From CAYVMN01 sp964452575 (GTDB taxonomy: Bacteria > Desulfobacterota > DSM-4660 > Desulfatiglandales > Desulfatiglandaceae), in contig CAYVMN010000054.1 of the NCBI GenBank assembly GCA_964452575.1, forward strand, positions 1 through 22,080: a DNA stretch of 22,080 nt, given 5' to 3'. The position numbers were made by a program, and so were the translations under genes. This document shows, in pieces, positions 7,152 to 14,742 of this stretch (positions within the stretch are counted from its first letter, which is position 1; each line of letters starts with the position of its first letter). Under the pieces are notes generated by a model, which did no database searches, had not been told where the DNA came from, and worked only from the letters and a program-made list of their open reading frames with translations.

Positions 7152-9071
7152 ATGGACGATATACTTTTCAGCTCATGGGGAGACCGAATTGTTGACAACC
7201 GTGGAAAAGAACCCCAGGCCTATGAATCACCAGACAACGTTGAACTGCCGGAATATTTCAGGAGAGACGAAAGGATCTTGGCCCTGTTGGGCTGGGACGG
7301 GATCATTATCCGTTCCGCAGAGGTCGATATTATTGACCTTCTGCGGGCATACCTGGAGGCCAACCACGACCATTCAAAGACATGCGACAAGTGTAATTAC
7401 TGCAAGACGGGATGGGCTGAGCAATTGGAGGTATTTCAAGACATCTTCAACGGCGAAGCCACAGAAGAGGACCTGGAGTTTTTGCAGTCATCTGCTGAGG
7501 CAGTGGTGGACGCAGGAAAATGCACCATCGGTAAGGCCGGTCCCGTCCCGCTCCTCCATGCCCTGAAGTATTTTGCTGATGACTTCTTAAAGGCCGTAAG
7601 GGCTGAGAGGCCTATTAGGCGCGGCAAATACCATTCAACCCTAACCGCCCCTTGCATGGACGCCTGTCCAATACATCTCGATATTCCCAAGTACGTTGAG
7701 TTAATCAAAGACGCCAAGTTTGCCGAATCCCTCGATGTGATCCGGCAACGTCTGCCGCTGCCAGGTGCGGTGGGTCGAGTTTGCGTCCGCCCTTGTGAAG
7801 ATCATTGCCGGCGCGCCAATGTGGATGAACCAATCTCCATAATGTCGCTCAAGCGTTTTGTGGCAGACCATGAGTTATCCGAGAATAAATCCGTAGATTA
7901 CAAGATTATGCCTTCGGAAAAGACCAGTAAGGTTGCCATTGTTGGCGCTGGTCCAGCGGGTATAACCTGTGCGTACCACCTTGCCCTTAAAGGGCATCAA
8001 GTCACAGTCTTCGAAAAACTGCCGCTGGCAGGCGGCATGATGGCCGTGGGAATTCCCAGGTACTCCCTAACCTACGATATTCTGAGGCGGGAGATAGAGG
8101 CCATAAAGCAAATAGGCGTCGTCATAAGGACCGGCGTATCTTTCGGCGAAGAGATCACCCTTGACAGCCTGAATGATGATGGTTTCCAGGCGGTATTTCT
8201 TGGTACCGGGCTCCATGGCAGCCGCCGGCTCGACATTGAAGGAGAAGACTTAGAGGGCGTAATTTCCGGCATTGAATTTCTTCGGGATGTGGCTTTGGGC
8301 AAGGAGGTAAAACTCGGCAGGAAGGTCATTGTGGTCGGCGGCGGCAACGTGGCCATTGATGTTGCCCGCACGGCGATGCGCCTTGGCGCAGATCAGGTGA
8401 CCGTAGTGTGCCTGGAATCCCGGAAAGAGATGCCAGCCTGGGATCGAGAAATTGAGGGAGCCCATGAAGAAGGCATAGAAATCATCAACTCCTTGGGTCC
8501 CAAGGCTATCAAAGGTAAGGACAATAAGGTGACAGATTTGGAATTCAAACGATGTACCAGCGTCTTTGATCAGGAAAAGCGCTTTAATCCCCGGTATGAT
8601 GAAACCGACGTGCAAACGCTTCCGGCCGATACAGCCATCCTGGCCATCGGTCAAAGTGAGGAAATGGGTGTTGTGAGCGGACTGAAGGTTGACCCCGTAA
8701 CCTTTCAGACTGAAAGGGAATGGGTGTTTGCGGGCGGGGACGCGGTGTACGGGCCTGAATCGGTGGTGGAAGCGGCAGCTAGCGGTCGAAAGGCCGCCTT
8801 AGGTATCGACCGCTTTATTAACAACCTGCCTCCAGTGCCAGATGCTGAAGACAACTTTGATAAGCTATTTGAATCCATACGGCTCTACAATCCTAACGAA
8901 AAGATAAGGCAAAAGGTGGAGGCTTCGGAGAGAAGGGAACTGAAAAAGATCCCGCTGGAAATTCGGACATCCGGCTTTGATGAAATAGATCAAGGGTTTT
9001 CAAATCCTGATGCCGTGGCTGAGGCCGAGCGATGCCTGCGTTGCTACCGCGTCGTTTCGATCGCGGTGTAG
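7152..9071 (+). CDS. NuoF-like/GltD-like iron-sulfur flavoprotein oxidoreductase
   Basis: This has 639 residues. Residues about 55-145 resemble the C-terminal 4Fe-4S domain of NuoF (C78, C81, C84 and C124 in CDKCNYCKTG...GKCTIG). Residues about 160-235 form the GltD-type N-terminal iron-sulfur domain (C168, C172, C211, C215, C219). An FAD-binding GAGPAG lies at 265-270, and an NAD(P)-binding VVGGGNVAIDVA at about 394-404. The protein ends in CLRCYRVVSIAV, so any ferredoxin domain that often follows is absent. AGGAAGGA precedes the ATG. It is not glutamate synthase: no large subunit is nearby. Given the neighbours, it probably supplies low-potential electrons from NAD(P)H or ferredoxin to the corrinoid activase at 11171. 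That role is inferred. Confidence 0.85.
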   Translation: MDDILFSSWGDRIVDNRGKEPQAYESPDNVELPEYFRRDERILALLGWDGIIIRSAEVDIIDLLRAYLEANHDHSKTCDKCNYCKTGWAEQLEVFQDIFNGEATEEDLEFLQSSAEAVVDAGKCTIGKAGPVPLLHALKYFADDFLKAVRAERPIRRGKYHSTLTAPCMDACPIHLDIPKYVELIKDAKFAESLDVIRQRLPLPGAVGRVCVRPCEDHCRRANVDEPISIMSLKRFVADHELSENKSVDYKIMPSEKTSKVAIVGAGPAGITCAYHLALKGHQVTVFEKLPLAGGMMAVGIPRYSLTYDILRREIEAIKQIGVVIRTGVSFGEEITLDSLNDDGFQAVFLGTGLHGSRRLDIEGEDLEGVISGIEFLRDVALGKEVKLGRKVIVVGGGNVAIDVARTAMRLGADQVTVVCLESRKEMPAWDREIEGAHEEGIEIINSLGPKAIKGKDNKVTDLEFKRCTSVFDQEKRFNPRYDETDVQTLPADTAILAIGQSEEMGVVSGLKVDPVTFQTEREWVFAGGDAVYGPESVVEAAASGRKAALGIDRFINNLPPVPDAEDNFDKLFESIRLYNPNEKIRQKVEASERRELKKIPLEIRTSGFDEIDQGFSNPDAVAEAERCLRCYRVVSIAV

Positions 9072-9173
9072 CGGCTGCGGCAATGGTGAAAGGAGGGGAT
9101 AAACAATAATTTGCTAAGAGGTGTTGTTGATTGTCTTTTGCACACAAAAACTAACGAGAAAGGAGCATCTGTT

Positions 9174-10250
9174 ATGGGCGAGTTGACTCCAATAGAAAGG
9201 GTGAAGCGGTTTTTCGATCGTGAACCTCTCGATGAGATGCCGTTTTTCACTGGAATGGGTATGGTACTACTGCCTGCCATAAAAAAGCTGGGGTACAATT
9301 TTCCGAGCGTTCACAGGAACGCGGAGAGGATGGCCATGGCGGGTATAGAGTCTGCCCGGATGTTCAAGCTGGACTCCGTGGTGGTTCCCTACGATATGTG
9401 CATGGAATCCGAGGCCTTGGGAAATGAGATCAGTCTCTACGAGGACTCTGCAGACATACTCTACCCCACTATCCCATACAAGAACTGGCAAGAGTTGGAT
9501 CAGGTGGAAATCACACAGGAGGATATCGACACTATTATGGATAAGTATCCCTTGAACATCCTCCCAGAGGCCATAAAGATCATTAAGAAAGAGGCACCTG
9601 AGTTAGCCGTAGGCGCCTGGCAGTTGGGACCCTTTACCCAGTGTGGCCAGACAATTGAATTGGACAAGGTCCTAAAGGCCGTCTTCAAGCAAAAAGAACT
9701 CGTTGAGAACATCCTGGACAAGTTCTCGGATATGATCATTAACATCGGAAAGGCACTTCAGGCAGCTGGGGCAGATTTTATTACCCTCAGGGAGCCCGGG
9801 GTGGCAGCAGATCTTCTCAGTCCTCGCACGTTCAAAGAGATGATCCAGCCTAGACTAACACGAATTATGTCTGCATGGGAGCCCCCGAAGGTGTTGCACA
9901 TCTGCGGATCAACAGATCCTTTGGTGGAGATGATGTGGCAGGTCGTTCAGGATTCGGGGGGTCAGGCAGTCAGCTTTGACATAAAGAATAACCTTTTGGA
10001 AACGCGAAAAAAACTGGGCAATGACGCGATTATAGTCGGTAATTTTGATGTATTCAAACTCCCTTGCGCAGAAGAAACGACGGTGGAGGAAGCCATAGAA
10101 GGCATTAAGGAGAACATTGACGGACAGGTGGACGCGGTATGGCCCGGTTGCGATCTGTGGCCTGACATCAAGGAACAGAACTTCCGCGCCATACAAAGAA
10201 CTGTCAAGGAATATAAGACGGGACCGACCCCGGCCGTTGGGCGGCTGTAA
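9174..10250 (+). CDS. MtaA/MtvB-like cobamide methyltransferase (URO-D fold)
   Basis: This has 358 residues of the uroporphyrinogen decarboxylase superfamily. AAGGAG lies 8 nt before ATG 9174; a TTG at 9111 would add 21 unsupported residues. The zinc-binding motif of methylcobamide methyltransferases, HxC...C, is present: H242 and C244 in VLHICGS and C326 in WPGCDLWP. True heme-pathway decarboxylases lack this set. Such zinc enzymes activate a thiol or methyl-donor substrate for transfer to or from a corrinoid protein (MtaA, MtbA, CmuA, MtvB). With the corrinoid gene 41 nt downstream, this is the best candidate for the substrate:corrinoid methyltransferase. The substrate is not readable from sequence. 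It is also the reference paralogue for interpreting the TGA in the second copy at 14743. Confidence 0.88.
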   Translation: MGELTPIERVKRFFDREPLDEMPFFTGMGMVLLPAIKKLGYNFPSVHRNAERMAMAGIESARMFKLDSVVVPYDMCMESEALGNEISLYEDSADILYPTIPYKNWQELDQVEITQEDIDTIMDKYPLNILPEAIKIIKKEAPELAVGAWQLGPFTQCGQTIELDKVLKAVFKQKELVENILDKFSDMIINIGKALQAAGADFITLREPGVAADLLSPRTFKEMIQPRLTRIMSAWEPPKVLHICGSTDPLVEMMWQVVQDSGGQAVSFDIKNNLLETRKKLGNDAIIVGNFDVFKLPCAEETTVEEAIEGIKENIDGQVDAVWPGCDLWPDIKEQNFRAIQRTVKEYKTGPTPAVGRL

Positions 10251-10291
10251 TTTCATGATATAATGAAAAGATAGACAGGAGGAGAAGAAAT

Positions 10292-10957
10292 ATGGCGACC
10301 AAAGAGGAGCTATTCGAGCTTTTGAAAGACGGGGTGATCAACTACAAAGAGGATCAGGTGAAAGAGGCCTCCCAGCAGGCCTTGGATGATGGGTACCCTG
10401 CCCTTGAGATGATCATGGATGGTCTGGCCGCAGGGATGGAGGTAGTGGGTGACCTCTATGAGCGCCATGAGTACTTTGTCCCTGAGGTGCTGATGTGTGC
10501 GGATGCCCTCTATGGAGGTCTGGATATTCTGAGGCCGCACGTACCAAAACTGGAAGGGGGGGCGGTTTCCCAGGTTGTGATAGGGAGCATTCAGGGCGAT
10601 GTCCACGACATCGGAAAGAACCTGGTCAAGATGATGTTTGATGTGGCTGGCTGGGAGGTCTACGATCTGGGCCGTGACGTCCCCCTTGAGAAGTTTGTTG
10701 AAGAACAGATGCGAACGGATGCCGAGGTGGTGGCCATGTCAGCCATGATGACCACGACTATGCTGGGGATGAAGAAGGTGATCAAGATGATCAAGGAAAA
10801 GAACCCCAATGTGGCCATCATGCTAGGCGGAGCCCCTGTAACCCAGGATGTGGCTAATCTCTTTGGAGCGGATGGATATGCAGAGTCTGCCGGGAATGCG
10901 GTGCAGGAAGGTATCAAGATGATATCCCGGTTGAGGGAGTATGAAAAGAAGAAGTGA
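10292..10957 (+). CDS. Methyl-accepting corrinoid protein (MtvA/MtaC-like)
   Basis: This has 221 residues in two parts typical of these proteins. A helical cap occupies about residues 1-88 (LFELLKDGVINYKEDQVKEA, AAGMEVVGDLYERHEYFVPE), and a Rossmann cobalamin domain about 92-215. The lower-ligand motif DxHxxG is intact at D103, H105 and G108 (GDVHDIGKN), followed by SAMMTTTM and LGGAPVTQ, which line the nucleotide tail pocket. GGAGG precedes the ATG. A TATAAT at 10259 in the spacer has only a poor -35 partner (TTGGGC at 10237), so a private promoter is possible but weak. It should carry the methyl group between the URO-D-type enzymes and the MtrH-like protein. It is the only corrinoid protein in the window. 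Confidence 0.95.
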   Translation: MATKEELFELLKDGVINYKEDQVKEASQQALDDGYPALEMIMDGLAAGMEVVGDLYERHEYFVPEVLMCADALYGGLDILRPHVPKLEGGAVSQVVIGSIQGDVHDIGKNLVKMMFDVAGWEVYDLGRDVPLEKFVEEQMRTDAEVVAMSAMMTTTMLGMKKVIKMIKEKNPNVAIMLGGAPVTQDVANLFGADGYAESAGNAVQEGIKMISRLREYEKKK

Positions 10958-11170
10958 GAGCCAACATGCTCCTCTGGATGAAATCCTGGTATAGGCCCTT
11001 GAGATGTAGCTAGCGAAGCCTGAGCTAAGTTTGCCTGAGGCGAAGCGAGGCTGGATAGTATATCCTTGATCTTGGATAAGACAAGAAGTGAGTTCTTTTT
11101 TACCCTGTATCACGTGGCAACTGTGAGACAAGATATCCGCTGATCCAGGCATGAAGGAGGATATGTGTGA

Positions 11171-13228
11171 ATGGAAGATAATAAGGCGATGGTGATCTTT
11201 CAACCCTCAGGCCGGCGAGGGGAAGTCCCAAAAGATGTTACCTTGATCGAGGCCTCGAGGCTGTTGGGGGTGGACATTGAGTCACTATGCGGTGAAAAAA
11301 AGGTTTGCGGGAAGTGCAAGATACGCGTTGAAGAAGGGTTTTTCCAGAAGTTCGGGATTGAGTCGTCCGGATCCCATCTGAGTGCCTGGCAGGAAGAAGA
11401 AGATAAATTTATCAATGAGAAAGAGATGAAGTCCGGCTACCGGCTGGGTTGCGTGGCCAAGGTGGAAGGGGACGTCTTGATTTTTGTGCCGGAAGAGTCT
11501 CGAGCCGGTAAGCAGGTAGTGAGCAAGAAGGCCAGGGATATCCACATAGACCACAATCCGGCCGTGAAAATATACTATGTTGAAGTTAATCCAGCAACCT
11601 TTGAAGAGCCAACAGGCGATTTCGAACGGGTCTGCCGGGAACTGGAAAGGGACTATGGGCTCAGGGACCTCAAGGTTGATATACATTGTTTGAGGCAACT
11701 GCCCACGGCCCTTCGGGACGGTAACTGGAAGGTAACTGTCAGCGTCTGGATGGACCAGGAAATCATCCGGGTGAGGCCTGGCCAGGCAGAACATAGCTAT
11801 GGACTTGCCATCGACGTGGGAACGACGACCGTGGCCGGATACTTTTGCGATCTGACCACCATGGAGGTCATCGATACAGTCACTCTCATGAATCCCCAGT
11901 GCAAGTATGGCGAAGACGTAATGGCCCGCATTACCTTCCACATGACCACTGAGGACGGCCTCAAGCGGATGAGCGACGATATTATCGAGGGGCTTAACTG
12001 GTTGATCGATGAGGCTATCAAGAACACCTTCCCGCCCAAGAAAAAAAAGAAAAAGAAAAAGGGCGAGGAGGGACCGGAAGAATGGGTGGAAACCCCGGAG
12101 GAGGGAAAGGCCTACCTCCGTCTATCACGGGAAGACATCGAGGATATAACCCTAGGTGGCAACACGGCTATGCACCATATCTTGCTCCAGCTCAATCCGG
12201 AATTCGTGGGTCTCGCCCCCTTTCCACCGGTAATTCACCACAGCTTAGACGTCAAGGCCAGGGACCTCGGTATCAACATCAATCCCTCGGGTTACGTCTT
12301 CGTGCTCCCAAACGAGGCAGGTTTTGTAGGGGCCGATAACGTGGGCGTGCTGGTTGCAGAGGAGCCTTATAAGTCAGATGAGATCCAGCTTATTATTGAT
12401 ATCGGGACGAATGGTGAGCTTGTCTTCGGGAACAAGGAGAAGATGATATCATCTTCCTGTGCCACAGGACCGGCCCTGGAAGGCGCCCAGCTCCAATTTG
12501 GTATGAGGGCGGCCCCTGGCGCCATCGAGCGGATCAGCATAGACCCAGAAACCCAAGAGGTGGATTACAAGGTCATCGGCCGAGACGCCTGGCGACAGTA
12601 CTCCGAACCCAAGGAGATGAAATGCAAGGGCATCTGCGGCTCAGGGATTCTGGATGTGCTTGCAGAACTTTACAGGGCCGGTGTCGTCACCAAGAGCGGG
12701 GCATTCAACAAAGAGCAGAGGTCGAAGCGTTACCGCAGAAACTCGGATAACAACCAACCGGAGTTCGTCCTCGCCTGGGCTGAGGAAACAAGTATTGGCA
12801 AGGATGTAGTCATTACCCAGAGGGATGTGAGGCAGATCCAACTGGCAAAAGGTGCACTTCATGCCGGGTGCAAACTGATGATGCGCCGTATGGGCATGGA
12901 CAAGATGGACAAGATAAAAATTGCCGGGGCCTTCGGGACACATGTAGACCGTGAAAAGGCATTGATCATGGGACTTTTCCCTGACTGCGAGATTGAAAAG
13001 ATCCTCTCGGTGGGCAATGCCGCGGGTGACGGGTGTAGAGCCGCGCTCCTGAACAGGGAAAAACGTGTAGAGGCCAACTGGGTATCCCGAAACGTGGAAT
13101 ATATTGAATTGACAGTTGAGCGTGACTTTCAGCAGCAGTTCATGGAATGTATGCAGATACCCCACATGAAGGATGAGTTTCCTCATCTGGAGGGAATTGT
13201 ACCAGAGGAAATCCTGCACCAGAAATGA
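11171..13228 (+). CDS. Reductive activator of corrinoid enzymes (ferredoxin-ASKHA, RACo-like)
   Basis: This has 685 residues. The ATG at 11171 is 10 nt after AAGGAGG; an ATG at 11163 is in another frame. The N-terminal plant-type 2Fe-2S ferredoxin domain has C40, C46, C49 and C94 (SLCGEKKVCGKCK...RLGC). A linker follows, then an actin-like ASKHA ATPase domain: GLAIDVGTTTVAGYF (about 211-225), DITLGGNTAMHH, IIDIGTNGELVFG, SSCATGPALEGA and GAFGTHVD. This family reduces inactive cob(II)alamin on the methyl-carrier protein to cob(I)alamin using ATP. An unusual basic stretch of eight lysines (290-297), then an acidic GEEGPEEW segment, interrupts the ASKHA domain. It belongs with the corrinoid protein 213 nt upstream and probably receives electrons from the flavoprotein at 7152. 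Confidence 0.93.
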   Translation: MEDNKAMVIFQPSGRRGEVPKDVTLIEASRLLGVDIESLCGEKKVCGKCKIRVEEGFFQKFGIESSGSHLSAWQEEEDKFINEKEMKSGYRLGCVAKVEGDVLIFVPEESRAGKQVVSKKARDIHIDHNPAVKIYYVEVNPATFEEPTGDFERVCRELERDYGLRDLKVDIHCLRQLPTALRDGNWKVTVSVWMDQEIIRVRPGQAEHSYGLAIDVGTTTVAGYFCDLTTMEVIDTVTLMNPQCKYGEDVMARITFHMTTEDGLKRMSDDIIEGLNWLIDEAIKNTFPPKKKKKKKKGEEGPEEWVETPEEGKAYLRLSREDIEDITLGGNTAMHHILLQLNPEFVGLAPFPPVIHHSLDVKARDLGININPSGYVFVLPNEAGFVGADNVGVLVAEEPYKSDEIQLIIDIGTNGELVFGNKEKMISSSCATGPALEGAQLQFGMRAAPGAIERISIDPETQEVDYKVIGRDAWRQYSEPKEMKCKGICGSGILDVLAELYRAGVVTKSGAFNKEQRSKRYRRNSDNNQPEFVLAWAEETSIGKDVVITQRDVRQIQLAKGALHAGCKLMMRRMGMDKMDKIKIAGAFGTHVDREKALIMGLFPDCEIEKILSVGNAAGDGCRAALLNREKRVEANWVSRNVEYIELTVERDFQQQFMECMQIPHMKDEFPHLEGIVPEEILHQK

Positions 13229-13269
13229 AGTGTGTTGGAGAGATATCAATTTGTAGCTAACGGGGTGAC

Positions 13270-13614
13270 GTGGAGGCCGAACCTGGGTCAAAACATAATA
13301 TTACACGAGTAGAAGCAGAGCCTGGTATCTGCGGGTTTACATGTGTTATTGAAGTTCAGAGTGAGGGTTACGGTCACGTATCCATTAAGGCCATGACTTC
13401 GGAATGTAAGCAAATTCAGGGTCTTTCCAAGATGGTGGCGGAGATGAGGCTGAAGGAGTTTTTTATGCCCTTAACTGAGAACCCTGTATATGTTTCTGCT
13501 CAGCGGGCGGGCTGTCATCCCACCTGTCCTATCCCTATGGCCCTACTCAAGGCTGTAGAGGCCGCAATGGATATGGCCCTTCCGAGGGACGTGATAATAA
13601 GGTTTGAGTCATGA
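13270..13614 (+). CDS. Small Cys-rich conserved protein of unknown function
   Basis: This has 114 residues starting at GTG 13270. An in-frame TAA at 13258-13260 excludes a longer protein, and no convincing ribosome-binding site precedes the GTG. Visible features are GICGFTC near residues 19-25, SEC at about 44, and GCHPTCPIP near 82-90. This pattern of paired cysteines ending in a CP(I/V)P turn and ALPRDV resembles a small family of unknown function (possibly DUF6951) seen beside methyltransferases; I hold that name loosely. The hexapeptide VEAEPG occurs twice (about residues 1 and 14), the second copy being directly before the conserved GICGF, so the first 13 residues may be a recent duplication. 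Its stop overlaps the ATG of the CobW gene (ATGA), so they are coupled. Metal or redox binding is a guess. Confidence 0.7.
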   Translation: MEAEPGSKHNITRVEAEPGICGFTCVIEVQSEGYGHVSIKAMTSECKQIQGLSKMVAEMRLKEFFMPLTENPVYVSAQRAGCHPTCPIPMALLKAVEAAMDMALPRDVIIRFES

Positions 13615-14627
13615 CCGGGACAAATGGATCCAGTGAAGGGGGCGCGAGGTCACCTTATCTTATGGTAACAAGAAATGACGAAAGGGATCGCGAAAAAAGT
13701 CCCTGTGAGGTGATCCTGATAGCAGGTTTTTTGGGTGCAGGGAAGACCACGTTGCTGAGAAACATGCTTAATTGGCCGGGGGATTTGTCAAGGACTGCCG
13801 TCCTGGTTAACGAATTCGGGAAAATCGGCATTGATGGGGAGCTTCTCAGGGGATTTAAGACTCCTGTCGTTGAATTGACTAATGGTTGCATTTGTTGTAC
13901 GATTGGCACTGATTTACGTAGAACCGTAACAGAGATCTTGGATGGTTTCCATCCAAGACGGCTTTTTATAGAGGCAACAGGAGTCGCGGATCCATTTGAG
14001 GTCTTGTCTCACCTTAAAATTTATCAAGAAGAAGAGCGAATTGGCGAGCCAAAAGTCGTAACGGTCCTGGCCGGGGACCTATGGGAGGGCCGGGAGTACT
14101 TTGGCCCTCTATTCTACAATCAGATCAAGGCTGCTGACTTGCTTTTGTTCAACAAGATTGACCTTCTGGCAGAAAAAGATGTGCCCCGCTCTTTACGGGA
14201 AATAAGGAAGATAAATCCCTCCTGTTCAGTGGTGCCCACTCACCATTCCATGATTGACCCTGAGGTGTTGTGTGAGCCCACGGCAGGCACAGATCTTCGA
14301 GCAGAGTCTCTCTTTCCTCATACGGATTCAGATCATGAAAGTGCTGAGGAGATGGGGTTTGTTACCTTTGCGTTCGAAAACGAAACTCCCTTTGAATCGG
14401 GATGTTTCCATAGCTTTGTCGAAAACCTTCCCATAGAGCTATACCGTATGAAAGGCTTCGTTCTCCTAAAGGACGGGCGTTTTATAGTCAATCACGCAGG
14501 TGGGAGGACAGAGTGGATACCTATTAATGACGCAGGGGGTACGAAGCTGGCCTTTGTCGGTTGGAAGGTGGATGAGAAGCAGATTATGGAGGCTTTAGAC
14601 GGATGTTTGGATCGAGGCAAGAACTAA
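13611..14627 (+). CDS. CobW/COG0523-family GTPase, metallochaperone candidate
   Basis: This has 338 residues. The Walker A motif is GFLGAGKTT (39-47), followed by VNEFGKIGIDG, the metal-binding GCICC motif (C93, C95, C96), EATGVADP and the guanine-specificity motif NKID (181-184). A CobW C-terminal domain follows from about residue 240. COG0523 proteins deliver zinc, cobalt or other metals to target enzymes using GTP. The ATG at 13611 overlaps the upstream stop codon; a second ATG at 13662 would remove 17 poorly conserved residues and could also be used. It lies directly upstream of the second MtaA-like methyltransferase, which suggests metal insertion into that enzyme or its partners. Confidence 0.9.
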   Translation: MTGTNGSSEGGARSPYLMVTRNDERDREKSPCEVILIAGFLGAGKTTLLRNMLNWPGDLSRTAVLVNEFGKIGIDGELLRGFKTPVVELTNGCICCTIGTDLRRTVTEILDGFHPRRLFIEATGVADPFEVLSHLKIYQEEERIGEPKVVTVLAGDLWEGREYFGPLFYNQIKAADLLLFNKIDLLAEKDVPRSLREIRKINPSCSVVPTHHSMIDPEVLCEPTAGTDLRAESLFPHTDSDHESAEEMGFVTFAFENETPFESGCFHSFVENLPIELYRMKGFVLLKDGRFIVNHAGGRTEWIPINDAGGTKLAFVGWKVDEKQIMEALDGCLDRGKN

Positions 14628-14647
14628 TCTGGCAGGGCTAAGCCAGA
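14628..14647 (+). terminator. Weak hairpin just after the CobW stop codon
   Basis: TCTGGC at 14628-14633 pairs with GCCAGA at 14642-14647 across an 8-nt loop, starting right after the stop codon. T-rich runs follow only from about 14664. This could attenuate transcription between the CobW gene and the methyltransferase, but it is short. Confidence 0.3.
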
Positions 14648-14742
14648 GAAAGGGGGTGAAGTATTTTTCGGGTTTTTCATAGGATCGAGGGTGGTTCAAA
14701 CTTATCAAGGAACATAACACACAAACTACAAGGAGGTTATAC

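Noticed and set aside
7152..9071. Glutamate synthase small subunit
   Set aside because: No large subunit is present and the NuoF-like N-terminal part is foreign to that enzyme; context points to electron supply for the activase.
9111..9173. TTG start at 9111 for the first MtaA-like methyltransferase
   Set aside because: The added 21 residues show no family similarity, and ATG 9174 has AAGGAG at 8 nt.
9174..10250. Uroporphyrinogen decarboxylase of heme synthesis
   Set aside because: The H242/C244...C326 zinc motif and the adjacent corrinoid, MtrH-like and activase genes indicate a methyltransferase; no heme genes are nearby.
10958..11170. Possible small RNA or riboswitch in the longest spacer
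   Set aside because: Only short imperfect pairings (AGCCT/AGGCT, TATCC/GGATA) are visible. No cobalamin-riboswitch-like conserved core could be recognised.
11285..13291. Long minus-strand frames opposite the activase gene (about 217 residues each)
   Set aside because: They are antisense shadows of a clearly homologous plus-strand gene; no domains or ribosome-binding sites support them.
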